Numbered from the stretch's first letter, positions 10,301-20,600 are shown. The stretch: DNA of 64,000 nucleotides from an uncultured Paraprevotella sp. (GCA_944321525.1 CALULQ010000004.1:62001-126000); one strand, 5' to 3'. Numbers and translations are program-made. Notes: generated by a model from the sequence alone, not told the origin.

Positions 10301-13074
10301 AGCCGGGGACGGAAGAGACGTGGCGGCTCCGAGTGACGCTGCCAGACGGGCGGCCGGCCCCGGCGCAGCTCATGTCGGTGCTGTATGACGCCTCGTTGGA
10401 CGGCATACGGCCGCACGCTTGGCAGTTGCAGCTGTATTTCACCTACGCTTTGCCGCATGTGTCGCTCAATAAGATGTGGTGGTTCGGTGGGAATTCCATG
10501 ACGTGGACGGCTCCCTTCCGGATGGCAACGGTGAAAAGCCTGAGCTTCGACCGTTTCTCCGACCTGATGCTGTTCTGGGGCAGCACTCGCGAAGAGGTCT
10601 TCGCCTTGCAGAGCGTTCCGGAAGTGAAGATGGTGGCCCGGAATGCCGGGATGGGGCGTGTGGGCAGCACCGTGATGCCCAAGACGGTGACGCTTAACAT
10701 CGCGGAGACCGATGCCGTGGCGCTAGAGGGGAGCATTGCCGGGCTGGATCTGGATGCCAAGGAAGAGGAACAAGCGGGCGTGACGACAGCGGGGCACATC
10801 GCCGTGCGCGGCGACCTGCGCGAGACGGCTTTCTTCTATCCTCGCTTGATGGCGGATTCCGCCGGTGTCGTGACCTTGCGGTTCACGCTGCCCGAAGGAC
10901 TGACCACGTGGAAGTTCATGGCCTTGGCACACACGGCGGACATGTATGCCGGGACGTTCACCGACGAGGTGGTGGCACAGAAAGAGGTGATGGCACAGCT
11001 GGCCCTGCCGCGTTTCGTGCGGCTGGGCGACCGGGCCACGCTTTCGGCCTCGCTCTTCAACTTGACGGAGCAACCGCTGCAGGGCACGGTGACGATGGAG
11101 GTGTTCGACCCCGCCACGGAGAAAATCTTATGGAGCGGTTCGACGAAGGTGAGTCTGGACGCGGAGACCGATTCCGTGGTAAGTTTCGTGTATGAGCCGG
11201 AGCCCGGGGTGTCGCTGCCCGCCTGCCGGGTGCTGTTCGAGGCCGGGGAATATACGGACGGCGAACAGCGCTACCTGCCCATTCTGGAGGACAAGGAATG
11301 GCTGACGCAAACGCGTCCCTTCGTCGTGTCGCACAGGGGCGATACGCTCATCCGGCTGGACGGACTGTTCCAGAACAACCACCGGGAGGCGGACCGTCGG
11401 CGGCTGACGGTGGAGTATACGGCCAATCCCTTGTGGTATGCCGTGCAGGCCTTGCCGTCTGTCCAGCAACCGCGGACGGACGATGTGCTGTCGCTCGCGG
11501 CGGCTTATTATGCCTCTACGTTGTCGGACAAGCTGGCCGGACAGTATCCGCAGATGAAGACGGCTATAGACTCTTGGATGCAGGAAGGCGGCGAGGCGGC
11601 GACGGGTATGCAGGCCGAACTGGCTGGTATCGTGCTGGAAGAAACTCCGTGGGTGGCCGATGCCGAAGCGGGGACGCAACGGATGATGGCGCTGCAACAG
11701 CTGTTCGACGCCAACCGTCAGGCCGACCTCCGGCGGCAGTTCGCCGTTTCGCTGGGCAAGCTGCAGCACGAGGACGGCGCCTTTGGTTGGTTCGGCGGAA
11801 TGGAAGGCAATGCTTATCTGACGCGGCGGGCGGCACGCCTGCTGTTGCGGAGCGGGGCCGGACGGACGGCTGACGAGACATTGGCTTCTGCCGTGGACGT
11901 GAAGAAGATGATGCGTTACCTGATGGACGAGGCGCATGACGATATTTTGAAGGACAGGGAGCACAAGGCGGAGCATAAGACTTACCTTTATTCCGCTTCC
12001 GACTGGCTGGAGACGCTGTACTTGCTGAACTTGTGCGACGCGTCGTGGTGGGATGCCGCGGACCGCAAGGATGCGGACTACATGTTGGCCCGCCTGACGG
12101 AAGGGATGCACGGGCTGGCGTTGGCGGACAAGGCCGAGGCGGCCGTGGTGCTGACGGACATGGGCAAGCCGGACGAGGCGGCGCAACTGTTGGCTTCCAT
12201 CCGCGAACATCTGGTAGACGGTGCGGAGGGACTGCACATCGAATATCCGTCGAACGGCTTTGTGGGTTCGGACCGCAAGATGGCCGTGCACACGGCACTG
12301 ATGGAGGCATTGGCCTTGGCGGGCGGTGCGGACCGGGCGGAGGCGGACGGCCTTTGCCGCTGGCTGCTGTCGCAGAAGCGCCTGCAGGACTGGGGCACTT
12401 CCACGGCCACGATGGATGCCGTCTATGCCTTGCTGCAGGGACAAGGGCAGGACTTGACGCTGCATGCCGGTGACCAAGTGCGGCTGGAGTCGCCCAAAGG
12501 CGAGGAATGGGCTGTGTTGCGGACGGCGACCGACGGCGTGGCCGGTCTGGGCACGGTGACGGCCACAGTGGAAGGTCGCGAACTGGACGGCGGGGCCGGC
12601 GTGCTGAAAGTCACGAAGCAGGAGGAAACGCCGTCGGCTTGGGGAGCGGCCTACGCGCAGTTCCGCTTGCCGTTGGCGGAGGTAGAGGGAGCGGCCGCGG
12701 GATTGCGGGTCCGCGTGGAGACGGACAACGAATCGCCAAAGGTGGGCGACCGGCTGACGCTCCGTTATGTCATCACGTCCGACCGCGACTATGAATACGT
12801 GCGCCTGAAAGCCGGGCGTGCGGCTTGTCTGGAGCCGGTGGAGGCCTTGTCGGGCTATGAACGCTGCAACGGCTTGGGATATTACAAGGAAGTGAAGGAC
12901 GCCTCGACGAACTATTTCTTCGAGCGCCTGCCCAAGGGCACTTATGTGCTGGAGATGGAATGTTACGTGGAGCGCGCAGGACGCTATACGGTGGGCGCGG
13001 CGAAGCTGAACGGCGTATATGCGCCTGAGTTCAGTGCCTACGCTTCCGGCATGACATTGGAGGTACGTCCATGA
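7339..13074 (+). CDS. Alpha-2-macroglobulin family protein lacking the thioester motif
   Basis: 1911 residues with a Sec signal peptide (residues 1 to about 26). An MG2-type domain is marked by ERLYTDRSIYRPGQTVYVG near residue 553. The A2M signature segment (FFYPRLMADSAGVVTLRFT, then LPEGLTTWKFMA) lies around 1160-1200, a helical toroid region about 1370-1700, and a receptor-binding-like C-terminal domain near 1800. At the place of the usual CxEQ thioester it reads LPSVQQPRTDDVLSL, with no Cys-Gly-Glu-Gln, so covalent trapping of proteases is not expected. Bacterial members are periplasmic or outer-membrane protease-trap or envelope-defence proteins. First gene of an operon: it overlaps the next gene by 4 bases (ATGA). 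Confidence 0.92.
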   Translation: MKRFILCGLCVVSLCGMAAQVRAASYDNLWKQVKEYERKDLPKSAYAVVEQIAAKAGKEGKKGQRMAALLYGCKLRQQVVPDSFYTDMLRLERLKRQATDEVERAVLASVLAGLYEDNAGRNRNNSRRTDAHPDSIREWSRAQFWKAASENYRLSMAHPALLAEARAADYLPFVERGENASYFNGDLLNVIGRRAAYGWNPEDLDAGRLAVYGRMLEAYRSKGSREAELLVLLDSVAVVSDEERRYAWDAYDEEHAEECERWVLSSSSSYKAYRQMLSRFGDLPLAAEIYIAMVDRLPVTDSLKVQWVEEGYGKYKDYPRAKALLNDKERLEAPSLTLGFPAMANPDVPFEGVVEHCNVSGMELRWYLLPGGVPKEESLRAAYHKDEEAYAKKHGRLMKTQRLEWAARPAWAEVRDTFMLSCPGVGYYVVVGKADGVKDASGDWAVALPSTRLELVGGVLPDSTSFYTVLDGRTGRPVPGATVEWLSGEKAVHSAVTDAEGKVRWTEAARWTEKNNRRSFSVKVHKGEDRYHKGMTAWLSSVPFNEHDGARETERLYTDRSIYRPGQTVYVGGLCTDERRGEERAVAGRKVALELRDPNGKTVAEQTVESDGMGTVVATFTLPATGLSGEYVVKTKNSAVTFTVEEYKRPTFEVTLDELADRYRPGDTLRLTGVAMNYNGVPLRAARVSATSYVSRWFYRRGVWKEPVQLDTVYTDAEGRFVLSVPVREMEKERLKGVGGFRQVVDVAVLSASGETQKAQTSFPLSKEGLQLSLEGLSSTLVKEALPSLEVLVRTAAGTQWKETVTVTCDIFHAPEGGPKKKVVSGIQLPAGRSVRVAELSALPSGCYELALRAVAAEDTTEYAQSFRIFSLSDARPADGVKDWFYCVNDTVAPGRPGHLKVGSAADSVSLYYMLFCRDRVLEEKVVQFSDSILDFTYPEIPEGADGMQAVFYFVKDGEYYNYSQHLVRCRPDRSLRLSWLTFRDRLQPGTEETWRLRVTLPDGRPAPAQLMSVLYDASLDGIRPHAWQLQLYFTYALPHVSLNKMWWFGGNSMTWTAPFRMATVKSLSFDRFSDLMLFWGSTREEVFALQSVPEVKMVARNAGMGRVGSTVMPKTVTLNIAETDAVALEGSIAGLDLDAKEEEQAGVTTAGHIAVRGDLRETAFFYPRLMADSAGVVTLRFTLPEGLTTWKFMALAHTADMYAGTFTDEVVAQKEVMAQLALPRFVRLGDRATLSASLFNLTEQPLQGTVTMEVFDPATEKILWSGSTKVSLDAETDSVVSFVYEPEPGVSLPACRVLFEAGEYTDGEQRYLPILEDKEWLTQTRPFVVSHRGDTLIRLDGLFQNNHREADRRRLTVEYTANPLWYAVQALPSVQQPRTDDVLSLAAAYYASTLSDKLAGQYPQMKTAIDSWMQEGGEAATGMQAELAGIVLEETPWVADAEAGTQRMMALQQLFDANRQADLRRQFAVSLGKLQHEDGAFGWFGGMEGNAYLTRRAARLLLRSGAGRTADETLASAVDVKKMMRYLMDEAHDDILKDREHKAEHKTYLYSASDWLETLYLLNLCDASWWDAADRKDADYMLARLTEGMHGLALADKAEAAVVLTDMGKPDEAAQLLASIREHLVDGAEGLHIEYPSNGFVGSDRKMAVHTALMEALALAGGADRAEADGLCRWLLSQKRLQDWGTSTATMDAVYALLQGQGQDLTLHAGDQVRLESPKGEEWAVLRTATDGVAGLGTVTATVEGRELDGGAGVLKVTKQEETPSAWGAAYAQFRLPLAEVEGAAAGLRVRVETDNESPKVGDRLTLRYVITSDRDYEYVRLKAGRAACLEPVEALSGYERCNGLGYYKEVKDASTNYFFERLPKGTYVLEMECYVERAGRYTVGAAKLNGVYAPEFSAYASGMTLEVRP

Positions 13075-14117
13075 ACCGGTGTCTGGTGCGGTGGGGCATG
13101 GCGGCGGCGTGCGCCGGTTGGGCCGCAGGCTTGATGGCGCAGACTGCCGTGGCGCTTGCCCCCCGCGACTTGGCCCGATGGCAGGTGGCGCCGGGCAATT
13201 ACAGTGGGATTACGCCGCTGGGGCGCGGGCGCTATGCCGTGGTGAGCGACAAGGACGTGCGGGACGGTTTCTTCGTGTTTCGTGTCGTGCAGGATTCGCT
13301 GACCGGGCAAGTGACGGAGGTGGTGGACGAAGGCTTCCGGGGCGTGGCTTCGGATTTGGCCGGCGGACGCGATGCCGAGGGGGTGGCTTTCACTCCGGAG
13401 GATTCCTTGGTGTGGATTAGCGGGGAGGCCGACCAGCGCATCGTGGCCTGCCGCATGGACGGGACGAAAGCGGGACGGGAACTGGACGTTCCTGCTTTGC
13501 TGGGCGTGGCGGCCATTCATCCCAACTATGGCTTCGAGGCGTTGGGCTATGACCACGTGAAGGGCCTGTTTTGGACGATGACGGAGAACGTCCTGAAGGC
13601 CGACGGCTTGCCGGTGGGGCCGGGCGTTCAAGGGCAGGCGGCTTTGCGCTTGCAGAGTTTCGGGCGCGACGGCCAGCCCCGGGCAACTTACTCATACAAG
13701 CTGGACCCTCCGCAGGTGGAAGCCCGGGGACGGCAGTATGCCTTCGGAGCTGTGGCTTTGTGTCCGGTGGGCGACGGGCGGTTGTGGGTGATGGAGCGCG
13801 AAGCCAACGTGCCGAAGCGGCGGTTGAAGTCGCGCGTATATATAAAGGTATATGAGATACGCCCCGTTGAAGGGCAGGCCGGACCGGCGCTGGAGAAGCG
13901 TCGCGTGGCGGCCTTTTCCACCCGGATGCGCCTGTTCCGCCCCAAGTGGGCCAACTATGAGGGGCTGTGCGAAGGCCGACGGTTGGCCGACGGGCGTCGC
14001 ACGTGGCTGCTGGTGAGCGACTCGCAAGGCGGCTACGGCAACAGGTTTTGCCATTTGCGTGATTGGATAAGAGTGTTGGTTCAAGAGAAGGAGACGGACA
14101 AACATGAAAAGGAATAA
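13071..14117 (+). CDS. Esterase-like phytase domain protein
   Basis: 348 residues with a signal peptide (cleavage about residue 24, after LMAQ). The body resembles the esterase-like activity of phytase family (PF13449) beta propeller: DAEGVAFTPEDSLVWISGEADQ-like text near residues 100-125, YGFEALGYD near 154, and WANYEGLCEGRRL followed by a VSDSQGG turn near 290-325. It is predicted periplasmic or exported. The family is named for weak phosphatase/esterase activity; the true substrate is unknown. Its start overlaps the macroglobulin stop and its end overlaps the next gene by 14 bases, so the three are translationally coupled. Confidence 0.8.
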   Translation: MNRCLVRWGMAAACAGWAAGLMAQTAVALAPRDLARWQVAPGNYSGITPLGRGRYAVVSDKDVRDGFFVFRVVQDSLTGQVTEVVDEGFRGVASDLAGGRDAEGVAFTPEDSLVWISGEADQRIVACRMDGTKAGRELDVPALLGVAAIHPNYGFEALGYDHVKGLFWTMTENVLKADGLPVGPGVQGQAALRLQSFGRDGQPRATYSYKLDPPQVEARGRQYAFGAVALCPVGDGRLWVMEREANVPKRRLKSRVYIKVYEIRPVEGQAGPALEKRRVAAFSTRMRLFRPKWANYEGLCEGRRLADGRRTWLLVSDSQGGYGNRFCHLRDWIRVLVQEKETDKHEKE

Positions 14118-15120
14118 GTGGTTCCGGGCCGGGTGGACGGCCCTTTGCATGGCATGCCTCATGTCGGCATGCGGCGGGAAAGAAGAGAAGAAAGTCTCAC
14201 TCGGCAATTCCAAGGGATTGCCGGGCGAGTTGTTGCTTATCGTGGACCCTTCGTTGTGGAAGACCGATGCGAGGGATTCGCTGGAAGGGGTGTTCAAGGG
14301 CAGCGTGCCAGCCTTGCCGCAGCACGAGCCGATGTTCCGCATGATGAGGATTTTCCCGGAGAACTATTCGGCCAAGTTCTCCACCCTGCGCAACATCGTT
14401 GAGGTGCGCGAGGACCCCAAGGTGGAGAACGTGGAGATGGGCGTGGCCTACAACGTGAAGGCCGCGCCGCAGGTGTATGTCAGCATCAAGGCGCACGACG
14501 CGGCGGCGCTCAACTGCTTCTTGTCGGAATACCGTGAGCGTCTCACGGGCTATTTCGTGGAAGGCGAATTGCGTTGGGAGGGCGCCCTACTGAAGAAGAA
14601 ATACAGCGCGATGGTGGACAAGGCTTCGCGGGAAATCTTCGGATGGAGCGTGAAGACGCCCTCCGGAATCCGGAGCATGAAGCGGGCGGAGGATTTCCTC
14701 TGGGCCTCCACCGACCTGCCGGACCAAGACATGAACTACGTGTGCTACGCCCTGCCGCTGGCCGACAGCGCACGGATGCTCACGGAGCGTTGGGTGGAGC
14801 TTCGCGACTCGGTCATGAAGCGCAACATTCCCGGTGCGAAGCCCGAAAACTGGATGACCACCACGTATGAGAACGGCCAGCCGCTGGTGGTGCAGCGCCG
14901 CGTGGTGCTGCCCGACGGGCGCGAGGCATACGAGATGCGCGGCTTGTGGGAGATGCGCCGCGGGGCGCTGGGCGGACCTTTTGTCTCGTTGGCCTTTCCC
15001 GACCCGGAGCACGGTCGCCTGCTGGTGGCGGAAGGGTTCATCTATTCACCCAAGTCGAAGAAGCGCGACCTGGTGCGCCGTATGGAAGCGGCCCTGCGAA
15101 CGCTGGCGCCGGTGCGTTGA
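14104..15120 (+). CDS. DUF4837 family lipoprotein
   Basis: 338 residues. The N-terminus is a lipoprotein signal with the acceptor cysteine at residue 23 (LMSACGG), so an outer- or inner-membrane-anchored periplasmic protein is likely. The rest matches the DUF4837 pattern found across Bacteroidetes (LLIVDPSLW near residue 40; FRMMRIFPENYSAKFSTLRN near 80; a C-terminal QRRVVLPDGREAYEMRGLWE-type segment). Function unknown. Last gene of the macroglobulin operon, so it may act in the same envelope process. It ends 19 bases from the stop of the convergent metallophosphoesterase. Confidence 0.83.
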   Translation: MKRNKWFRAGWTALCMACLMSACGGKEEKKVSLGNSKGLPGELLLIVDPSLWKTDARDSLEGVFKGSVPALPQHEPMFRMMRIFPENYSAKFSTLRNIVEVREDPKVENVEMGVAYNVKAAPQVYVSIKAHDAAALNCFLSEYRERLTGYFVEGELRWEGALLKKKYSAMVDKASREIFGWSVKTPSGIRSMKRAEDFLWASTDLPDQDMNYVCYALPLADSARMLTERWVELRDSVMKRNIPGAKPENWMTTTYENGQPLVVQRRVVLPDGREAYEMRGLWEMRRGALGGPFVSLAFPDPEHGRLLVAEGFIYSPKSKKRDLVRRMEAALRTLAPVR

Positions 15121-15139
15121 CCGCCCGTTGCCCTTCCGT

Positions 15140-17371
15140 TCAACGCGCCGTCTCGTGCAGTGAGGCTTTGCCTTCGGAGAAGTCGATCACGAAATCGCCG
15201 TCGGGTTCGCTCTCGGCGAATGCTTTCATCATGGCGCAAATGTCGCGCAATGCCGACTGGATGGTGGCAGGTGTCTTCTTGCCGCTGCCGGCTGTGGCTG
15301 CACATGCGTCCCACAAGGCCCGGTATTGCGCCATCCGCGACCGGGGAATGTGGCGTCGGGAGAGGCTTCCGGCGAAGTGCAGGCGGTAGAGGTCGGTGAC
15401 GAGGTCCATGCCCGTCCATGCCACGGTGTCGCCTTCCGCCACATGGAGGCCGGCCAGCCGCATGAGTGCGGCCCCGTCCATGCGGGCGATGCTGTCGCGC
15501 ACCACGGCGGGCATTTCCTTTTCCAGGTAACGCGAGGTCACGAGGGAGCGGAAGTGCCGGTCGCAGAACGCGGCATAGTCGGGCGAGTAGAGGATGTCGG
15601 TGTCCCAGACACCGGGCGCCAGCGCCCTTTCTTTCATGTAGCGCGGCCATAAGTCGCGGAAACCGCCCACGGTGTCGAGTACGACGGTTTCCACGCGGAA
15701 GCGGCCGGGGCTTTCCAATGTGAGGATTTTGTAAGCAGGCACGTCGGCCGCCGTCGATGGAACCTGTATGTTGTACAAGGAACGCCCTTGCCCGTCGGAG
15801 ACTACGGCCGTGTGGTTCTGATGCAGGTGTCCCGCGAAGTGCAGCCCGATGCCGGCTTCCAGCAAGGCAGTGCCCACTTCCCGGGGCGGAACGCGGTGCA
15901 GGTTCATGGCCTTGGGCTTCATGAAGTTGGAAATCTGTTCGCCTGCTCCGTTGTGGAAGTCCGTGGCCGGATAGTGGCAAAACGCCACGAGCGTCTTGCC
16001 CAGTCTTCGTGCGTCGGCCGCCACGCGTCCTGTCCATTCGATGAGGAACCGTTTGTGTTTCCATACGTTGGCATAGCCAGCCGACGGGCTTCGATAGACG
16101 TCCTTTGAGTCGTCCGTGCGTTCGGGCAGAAACACGTTTCCGTCTATGGCCAGCAGCCATAGGCCCTCTACGGGTTCCACGACGTAGCTTGCGTCCACGC
16201 CTTGCAGGCTGTCACCCAGCATGTAGCGGCGCATCTGCGGCGTTGCGGCTTTTTCCGCCTCGTCGAGGGTGTAGTCTTCGTAGTCATACTTGCTGAAAGG
16301 TGTGGACCAATATAAGTATTCTTCGCGCGGCGAATAGCCGAAAGCCGCCCATGCCCTCATCAGTTCTTCGTATCCCAGGCAATGCAGCGTGGTGTCTACG
16401 GGCAGCTTCCCGCTGCCCAGTTCCTTGCTGCTTGCCATGGCCGTGCGCCGCCCGTCGGCCGAGAGCAGGTCGTCGGCCACGTAGTCTTTGCCGCGGGGCT
16501 GCGCGGGGTCGTGGTTGCCTGTGGTGACGAAGAACATCATCCCGTGCCGCTTCATGTAGGCGTCGAGCATCCGCCGGACAGCTTCCACGTTTGCGGCCTG
16601 CCCGTTGTCGGTCAGGTCGCCCGGCAGGACGACCAGCCGTATGCCGCGTGCGGCCACGTCGTCGAGGGCAGAGCGGAAGGCATGGATGTTTTCGTTGAAG
16701 AGCCGGGTGGAGCCGAGCTGTGCCGCCATCGTGCGGGCCAGTTCGGGGCGCGACACGACATCCTGCACGTGCGGGTCGGCGATGAAGGCCACGCGCAGCT
16801 TGCCGTCGGCGCGGCTCATGGCTTCGGCCACGTTGGTCACCGTCCAGTCGATGCCGAGCGGGTTGCCCTTCATGCGCCAGACGAGCGGCAGGCGCAGATC
16901 GTCGACAATCCACATTTCGCAGCCTTCGGTCCGGTCTGCCACGTGGAGCGACTTCAGTCCCGGTGCGGCCGGCAGGCTGTCCACCAGGTCGTAGCGCGTG
17001 TTGCCGTAGACGAAATGCAGGCTGTCGTGCAGTTGCCGCAGCGCCTTTCGGGAGAGCATGAAGGCCGTTTCATCGGCCGGCACGTCGATGGCCTTGCCGT
17101 GTCCGGGCTGCAGGAAGCAGAGTCGGCTTCCGTCCTCCACCGACCTTTTCCCCATCCGGTATGTGCCGCCGTAAACCTTCCCGTGGCGCGGCATGCTCCA
17201 GCGGATGGCGACCGAATCGTCCACCGGTTCGAATTTCATGGCAAATCGCCGTGTCTGCCCGTAGAGGGCAAATTCGAAACGGAAGGTGTCGGGCGAGAAA
17301 GCCCCGGCGCGGGTGCCTTCAGCGCAGCGGGGGAGGAAGAGCATTAATAATAGCAGTATGCAAGTTCTCAT
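15140..17371 (-). CDS. Secreted calcineurin-like metallophosphoesterase
   Basis: 743 residues from the ATG at 17371. The upstream open frame runs through a non-coding repeat and was discarded; MRTCILLLLMLFLPRC is a clear signal peptide. Residues about 20-185 are a beta-rich N-terminal domain. The phosphoesterase core has all five signature blocks: D199-x-H201 (FIADPH), GDLTDNG with D252, GNHD at 285-288, an FCHYPATD block, and GHLH at 514-517. These ligate two metal ions. A helical C-terminal domain follows. Probable role: periplasmic phosphomonoester or phosphodiester hydrolysis, perhaps acting on products of the neighbouring GDPD-GH92 enzyme. A 315-base gap with repeat copy 2 separates it from that gene, so co-transcription is uncertain. 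Confidence 0.88.
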   Translation of the reverse strand: MRTCILLLLMLFLPRCAEGTRAGAFSPDTFRFEFALYGQTRRFAMKFEPVDDSVAIRWSMPRHGKVYGGTYRMGKRSVEDGSRLCFLQPGHGKAIDVPADETAFMLSRKALRQLHDSLHFVYGNTRYDLVDSLPAAPGLKSLHVADRTEGCEMWIVDDLRLPLVWRMKGNPLGIDWTVTNVAEAMSRADGKLRVAFIADPHVQDVVSRPELARTMAAQLGSTRLFNENIHAFRSALDDVAARGIRLVVLPGDLTDNGQAANVEAVRRMLDAYMKRHGMMFFVTTGNHDPAQPRGKDYVADDLLSADGRRTAMASSKELGSGKLPVDTTLHCLGYEELMRAWAAFGYSPREEYLYWSTPFSKYDYEDYTLDEAEKAATPQMRRYMLGDSLQGVDASYVVEPVEGLWLLAIDGNVFLPERTDDSKDVYRSPSAGYANVWKHKRFLIEWTGRVAADARRLGKTLVAFCHYPATDFHNGAGEQISNFMKPKAMNLHRVPPREVGTALLEAGIGLHFAGHLHQNHTAVVSDGQGRSLYNIQVPSTAADVPAYKILTLESPGRFRVETVVLDTVGGFRDLWPRYMKERALAPGVWDTDILYSPDYAAFCDRHFRSLVTSRYLEKEMPAVVRDSIARMDGAALMRLAGLHVAEGDTVAWTGMDLVTDLYRLHFAGSLSRRHIPRSRMAQYRALWDACAATAGSGKKTPATIQSALRDICAMMKAFAESEPDGDFVIDFSEGKASLHETAR

Positions 17372-17478
17372 ATTGTTCTGATTTTGTCGTTCGATAAGGA
17401 TGGTTGGTGAATCGTCCCTGTCCGATGAGGCGTCGCCCCCGTTTCCGCCCGTCCCGCCGCGGAAGGCGGGATGTTGCC

Positions 17479-17568
17479 TTGCGGAGTGCGGAACTGTACT
17501 TTCCGCAAGGTACTTGAGTACTCTCCGCAGAGTACTCGAGTACTTGCCGCAGGGTACTGCGCCCGCTT
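17479..17568. repeat. Palindromic 3 x 22-bp intergenic element, copy 2
   Basis: Units start at 17503, 17525 and 17547, each beginning CCGCA; the second contains AGTACTCGAGTACT. The left end keeps ttgcggag, but the right inverted end is degenerate (gcgcccgc). Flanking similarity to copy 1 extends from about 17458 (cgcggaaggcggg) to about 17610 (cgtcgggcaagtccgggcgc). It fills most of the 315-base gap between the GDPD-GH92 gene and the metallophosphoesterase gene, both on the minus strand. Confidence 0.85.
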
Positions 17569-17686
17569 CTGCCCGCTGCGGCGAGGCGTCGGGCAAGTCC
17601 GGGCGCTTGCTTGCCGGGCAGGCACAGGTGCTTGGCGGCCTCATGTGGCAGGACTGTCTGTCATGTTCTTTTGTTTTTAATCTTTG

Positions 17687-20600
17687 TCAGAACCCCGCCT
17701 CTTGGTTGCCGGGGAACATCTCGCGTCCCCAGTCGCCGGGTTCGCTTCCCATTTCCAACACCAGTTCGCCGCCCGCCACGATGTCGGCGTGGCGCAGGGT
17801 GGAGTAGGGATAGGGGCGGCCGTTGAGCGTGGCCGAGCGCACGTAGCGGTTGCGTGGGCTGAGTTCCCGGGCTTCGATGGTGAACGTCGCTCCCGGCCGC
17901 GGGTGCAGCACCGTGCGCTCCATCATGGGCGCGTTGATGAGGTAGTAGTCCTGCCCCGCGTTGGGATAGAGGCCCATCATCTGGAAGGCCAGCCACGACG
18001 ACATGGCGCCCGAGTCGTCGTTGCCCGGCAACCCGTCGGGCCGGTCGGAGTAGCTTTCGTCCACAATGGCGCGGATGCGGTCGCTGCTGCGCCACGGCTT
18101 GCCTAGCCAGTGGTAGAGGCAGGGCGTGAGGAACGACGGTTCGTTGTTCACATTGAAATACCCGCGGTCGAAGAAGCGGTCGAGCCGCCGTTCGAAGGCT
18201 TCTGCCCCGCCCGAGGCCGCAATCAGCCCCGGCACGTCGTGAGGGATGCTCAGGGAGTATTCCCACGATGTGCCTTCGTAGAAAAACATGTCCCACCATG
18301 CCGTGTACCACGGGCCCTCGATGGTCAGCGGCGTGTAGCGAAAGGTGGGGTGCTGCAGGCGTGAGCGCCCGAAGGGCAGGTCGTCGAGCCATCGCCCCTC
18401 GGCGTCGCGCGGCATGATGAAACCGCGCGCCCCGTCGTGCTCGTAGTCCGCGCGCCACAGGTTCTTCCAGTTGCCCGACTGGCGGAGGTATTTCGCCGCG
18501 AGGCTGTCGTGTCCCAGTCCGCGTGCCACGGTGGCGATGGCGTAGTCGCAGTAGGAATATTCCACCGTGCGGCTGCCGGCCCTTGCCACGCCGTGGGGAA
18601 TGTAGCCCAGTTGCAGGTAGGGCGCGAGCCCGCCCCGGCCCTCGGCCTCCTCGTTGCCGCCGGGGGGCACGGTGGCGTCCTTGAGCATGGCCTGCAGCGC
18701 CAGTTCGTAGTCGATGCCCCGCAGCCCCTTCACGAAGGCGTCGGCCACCACGATTTCGGCGTTCGAGCCGCCCTGCGTCCGTCCGTTGCAGTTGCCGCTG
18801 CGCGCGTCGGGCATGTATCCGTCGCGCTTGTAGATGTTCACCAGCGCGCGCACGATGTCCGTCTGCCTGTCGGGGTCGATGAGCGTGATGAGCGGCGACG
18901 ACGTGCGGTAGGTGTCCCAGATGGCGTAGAAGTCGTCGTAGTAAGGCTCGCCGTCGGTCCAGAGCGGATTGTCGCCCGTTCGGTCCACGGGCATGAGCAT
19001 GGTGTGGTAGAGCGCGGTGTAGAACATCCTTTTGTATTCGTCGGGCAGGTCGTCGGGGATTTCAATGCGGTGGAAGAGGCGCTCCCACTCGTGCACCAGC
19101 CCGCTCCTCACCTCGTCGAACGACCATCGCGGAATGTCCTCCCGGCAGTTCTGCCGCGCCTTGAGTTCGCTGACGAACGAGATGCCCACCTTCAGCCTCA
19201 CGGTGTCGTTCCCGCCGCGGACGTCGAATTCCACGATGGCGCCCGTCTTCTCGCCCGAGTCGAATTGTTCCCGCGCGTCGCCCACGTGGCTGCCTTTCCA
19301 TGTGCGCACGCGGCGGAACGGCCGGTCGGCTACGGCGTGGAAATACACCGTGTAGGCCCGTCCGTTGTTCCAGCCCCCGCGGATGCGGCTGTATCCCTCG
19401 ATTTCGTGGTCGGACACCACCCTTACCTGTGAGCCTACGAACTGTTGTGCCTCGCGTGCGTCCGGCACGGGATTTTCGCCCAGGAAGAAGCCGGCGTCCA
19501 CCAGCAGCCCTTGCCGCGCTCCTTGGGGGTAGGTGAAGCGGTAGAACGACGCCCGGCGTGCGGCCGTCAGCTCCGCCTTCACCCCCGATGCGGCCAGCTC
19601 CGTGGCATAGTAGCCCAGGGCGATCTCCTCCGTCTTGCGGCGGTCGGGACGGCTCGTGCTTCCCAGCGTGTCGTCTGCGGCCGGGGCGAAGGGCATCACG
19701 AGGATGTTGCCGTATTTCGGTCCGCCGCCCGTGCCGCTCACGTGCACTTGGGCGAAGCCGTCCACCTGCTCGGGCATCGGCAGCCAGCCGCTGTTGGGAT
19801 GCACGGTGCAGTCGGGCGAAGGCTTCGCCATGCCGAAGGGGCACGAAGGGCCTACGAACACGCGCCCCAGACCTTCGCTCCCGATGCGCGGGTCCACGTA
19901 GCCGGCCAGCGGCCGGCGGCGGATGCGTTCTTCTTCGTCAATGTCGGCCATCACCTTGGCGAACAGTTCCGGACGGTCGAGGTTCACCAGGTCGGGCTGC
20001 CGCGCGATGGCTTCCTTGTAGGCCGCTTCTTCTTCGCCTTGCACGGCGGCCATGATGCGGATGCCGTTCCGGCGGCAGAAGTCGCGCACTTCCCCGGTGA
20101 TGCGTCCGGGCGCGATTTCCACGTAAGACGGGCGGCATACGCCCATCCAGCGCCTGATGCCCTCCACGTCCGAGGCGTTGACCTTCACTTTCATTTCCGG
20201 CGCCAAGCGCGTGAACTCCTTCAGCATTGCCGTGTCGGCGAACCAGAAGAAACTCTTGTCGCCGCCGAAGCCCTTGGCGTGGACGAGGGCGATGAGCGGG
20301 GCCACGGGCGCGCCCGGCTTCACGTCGAAGAAGACGCGGGCGCGGCCCCGCAGCGAGTCGAGCATTTCGGACACGCGGGGGACGCGCACGCCCCGGAATT
20401 CCGGGGAAAACCACGAGCCGGCATCGAGCCGGTCCACGTCGGCCGACAGCATGTCGGCCAGGAACCCCCTTCCGTTGGTCGTGCGGTCCAGCGTCGGGTC
20501 GTGCAGGTTGTAGAGCACGCCGTCCTTGCTCGCCCTGACGTCCACTTCAACCCAGTCGGCGCCATGTTCCAGGGCCGCGAAGGCCGACGCCACGGTGTTT

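Noticed and set aside
17372-17644. N-terminal extension of the metallophosphoesterase
   Set aside because: It translates the palindromic repeat (KYSSTLRRVLKY-type text that also appears at the other copies) and precedes a clear signal peptide.
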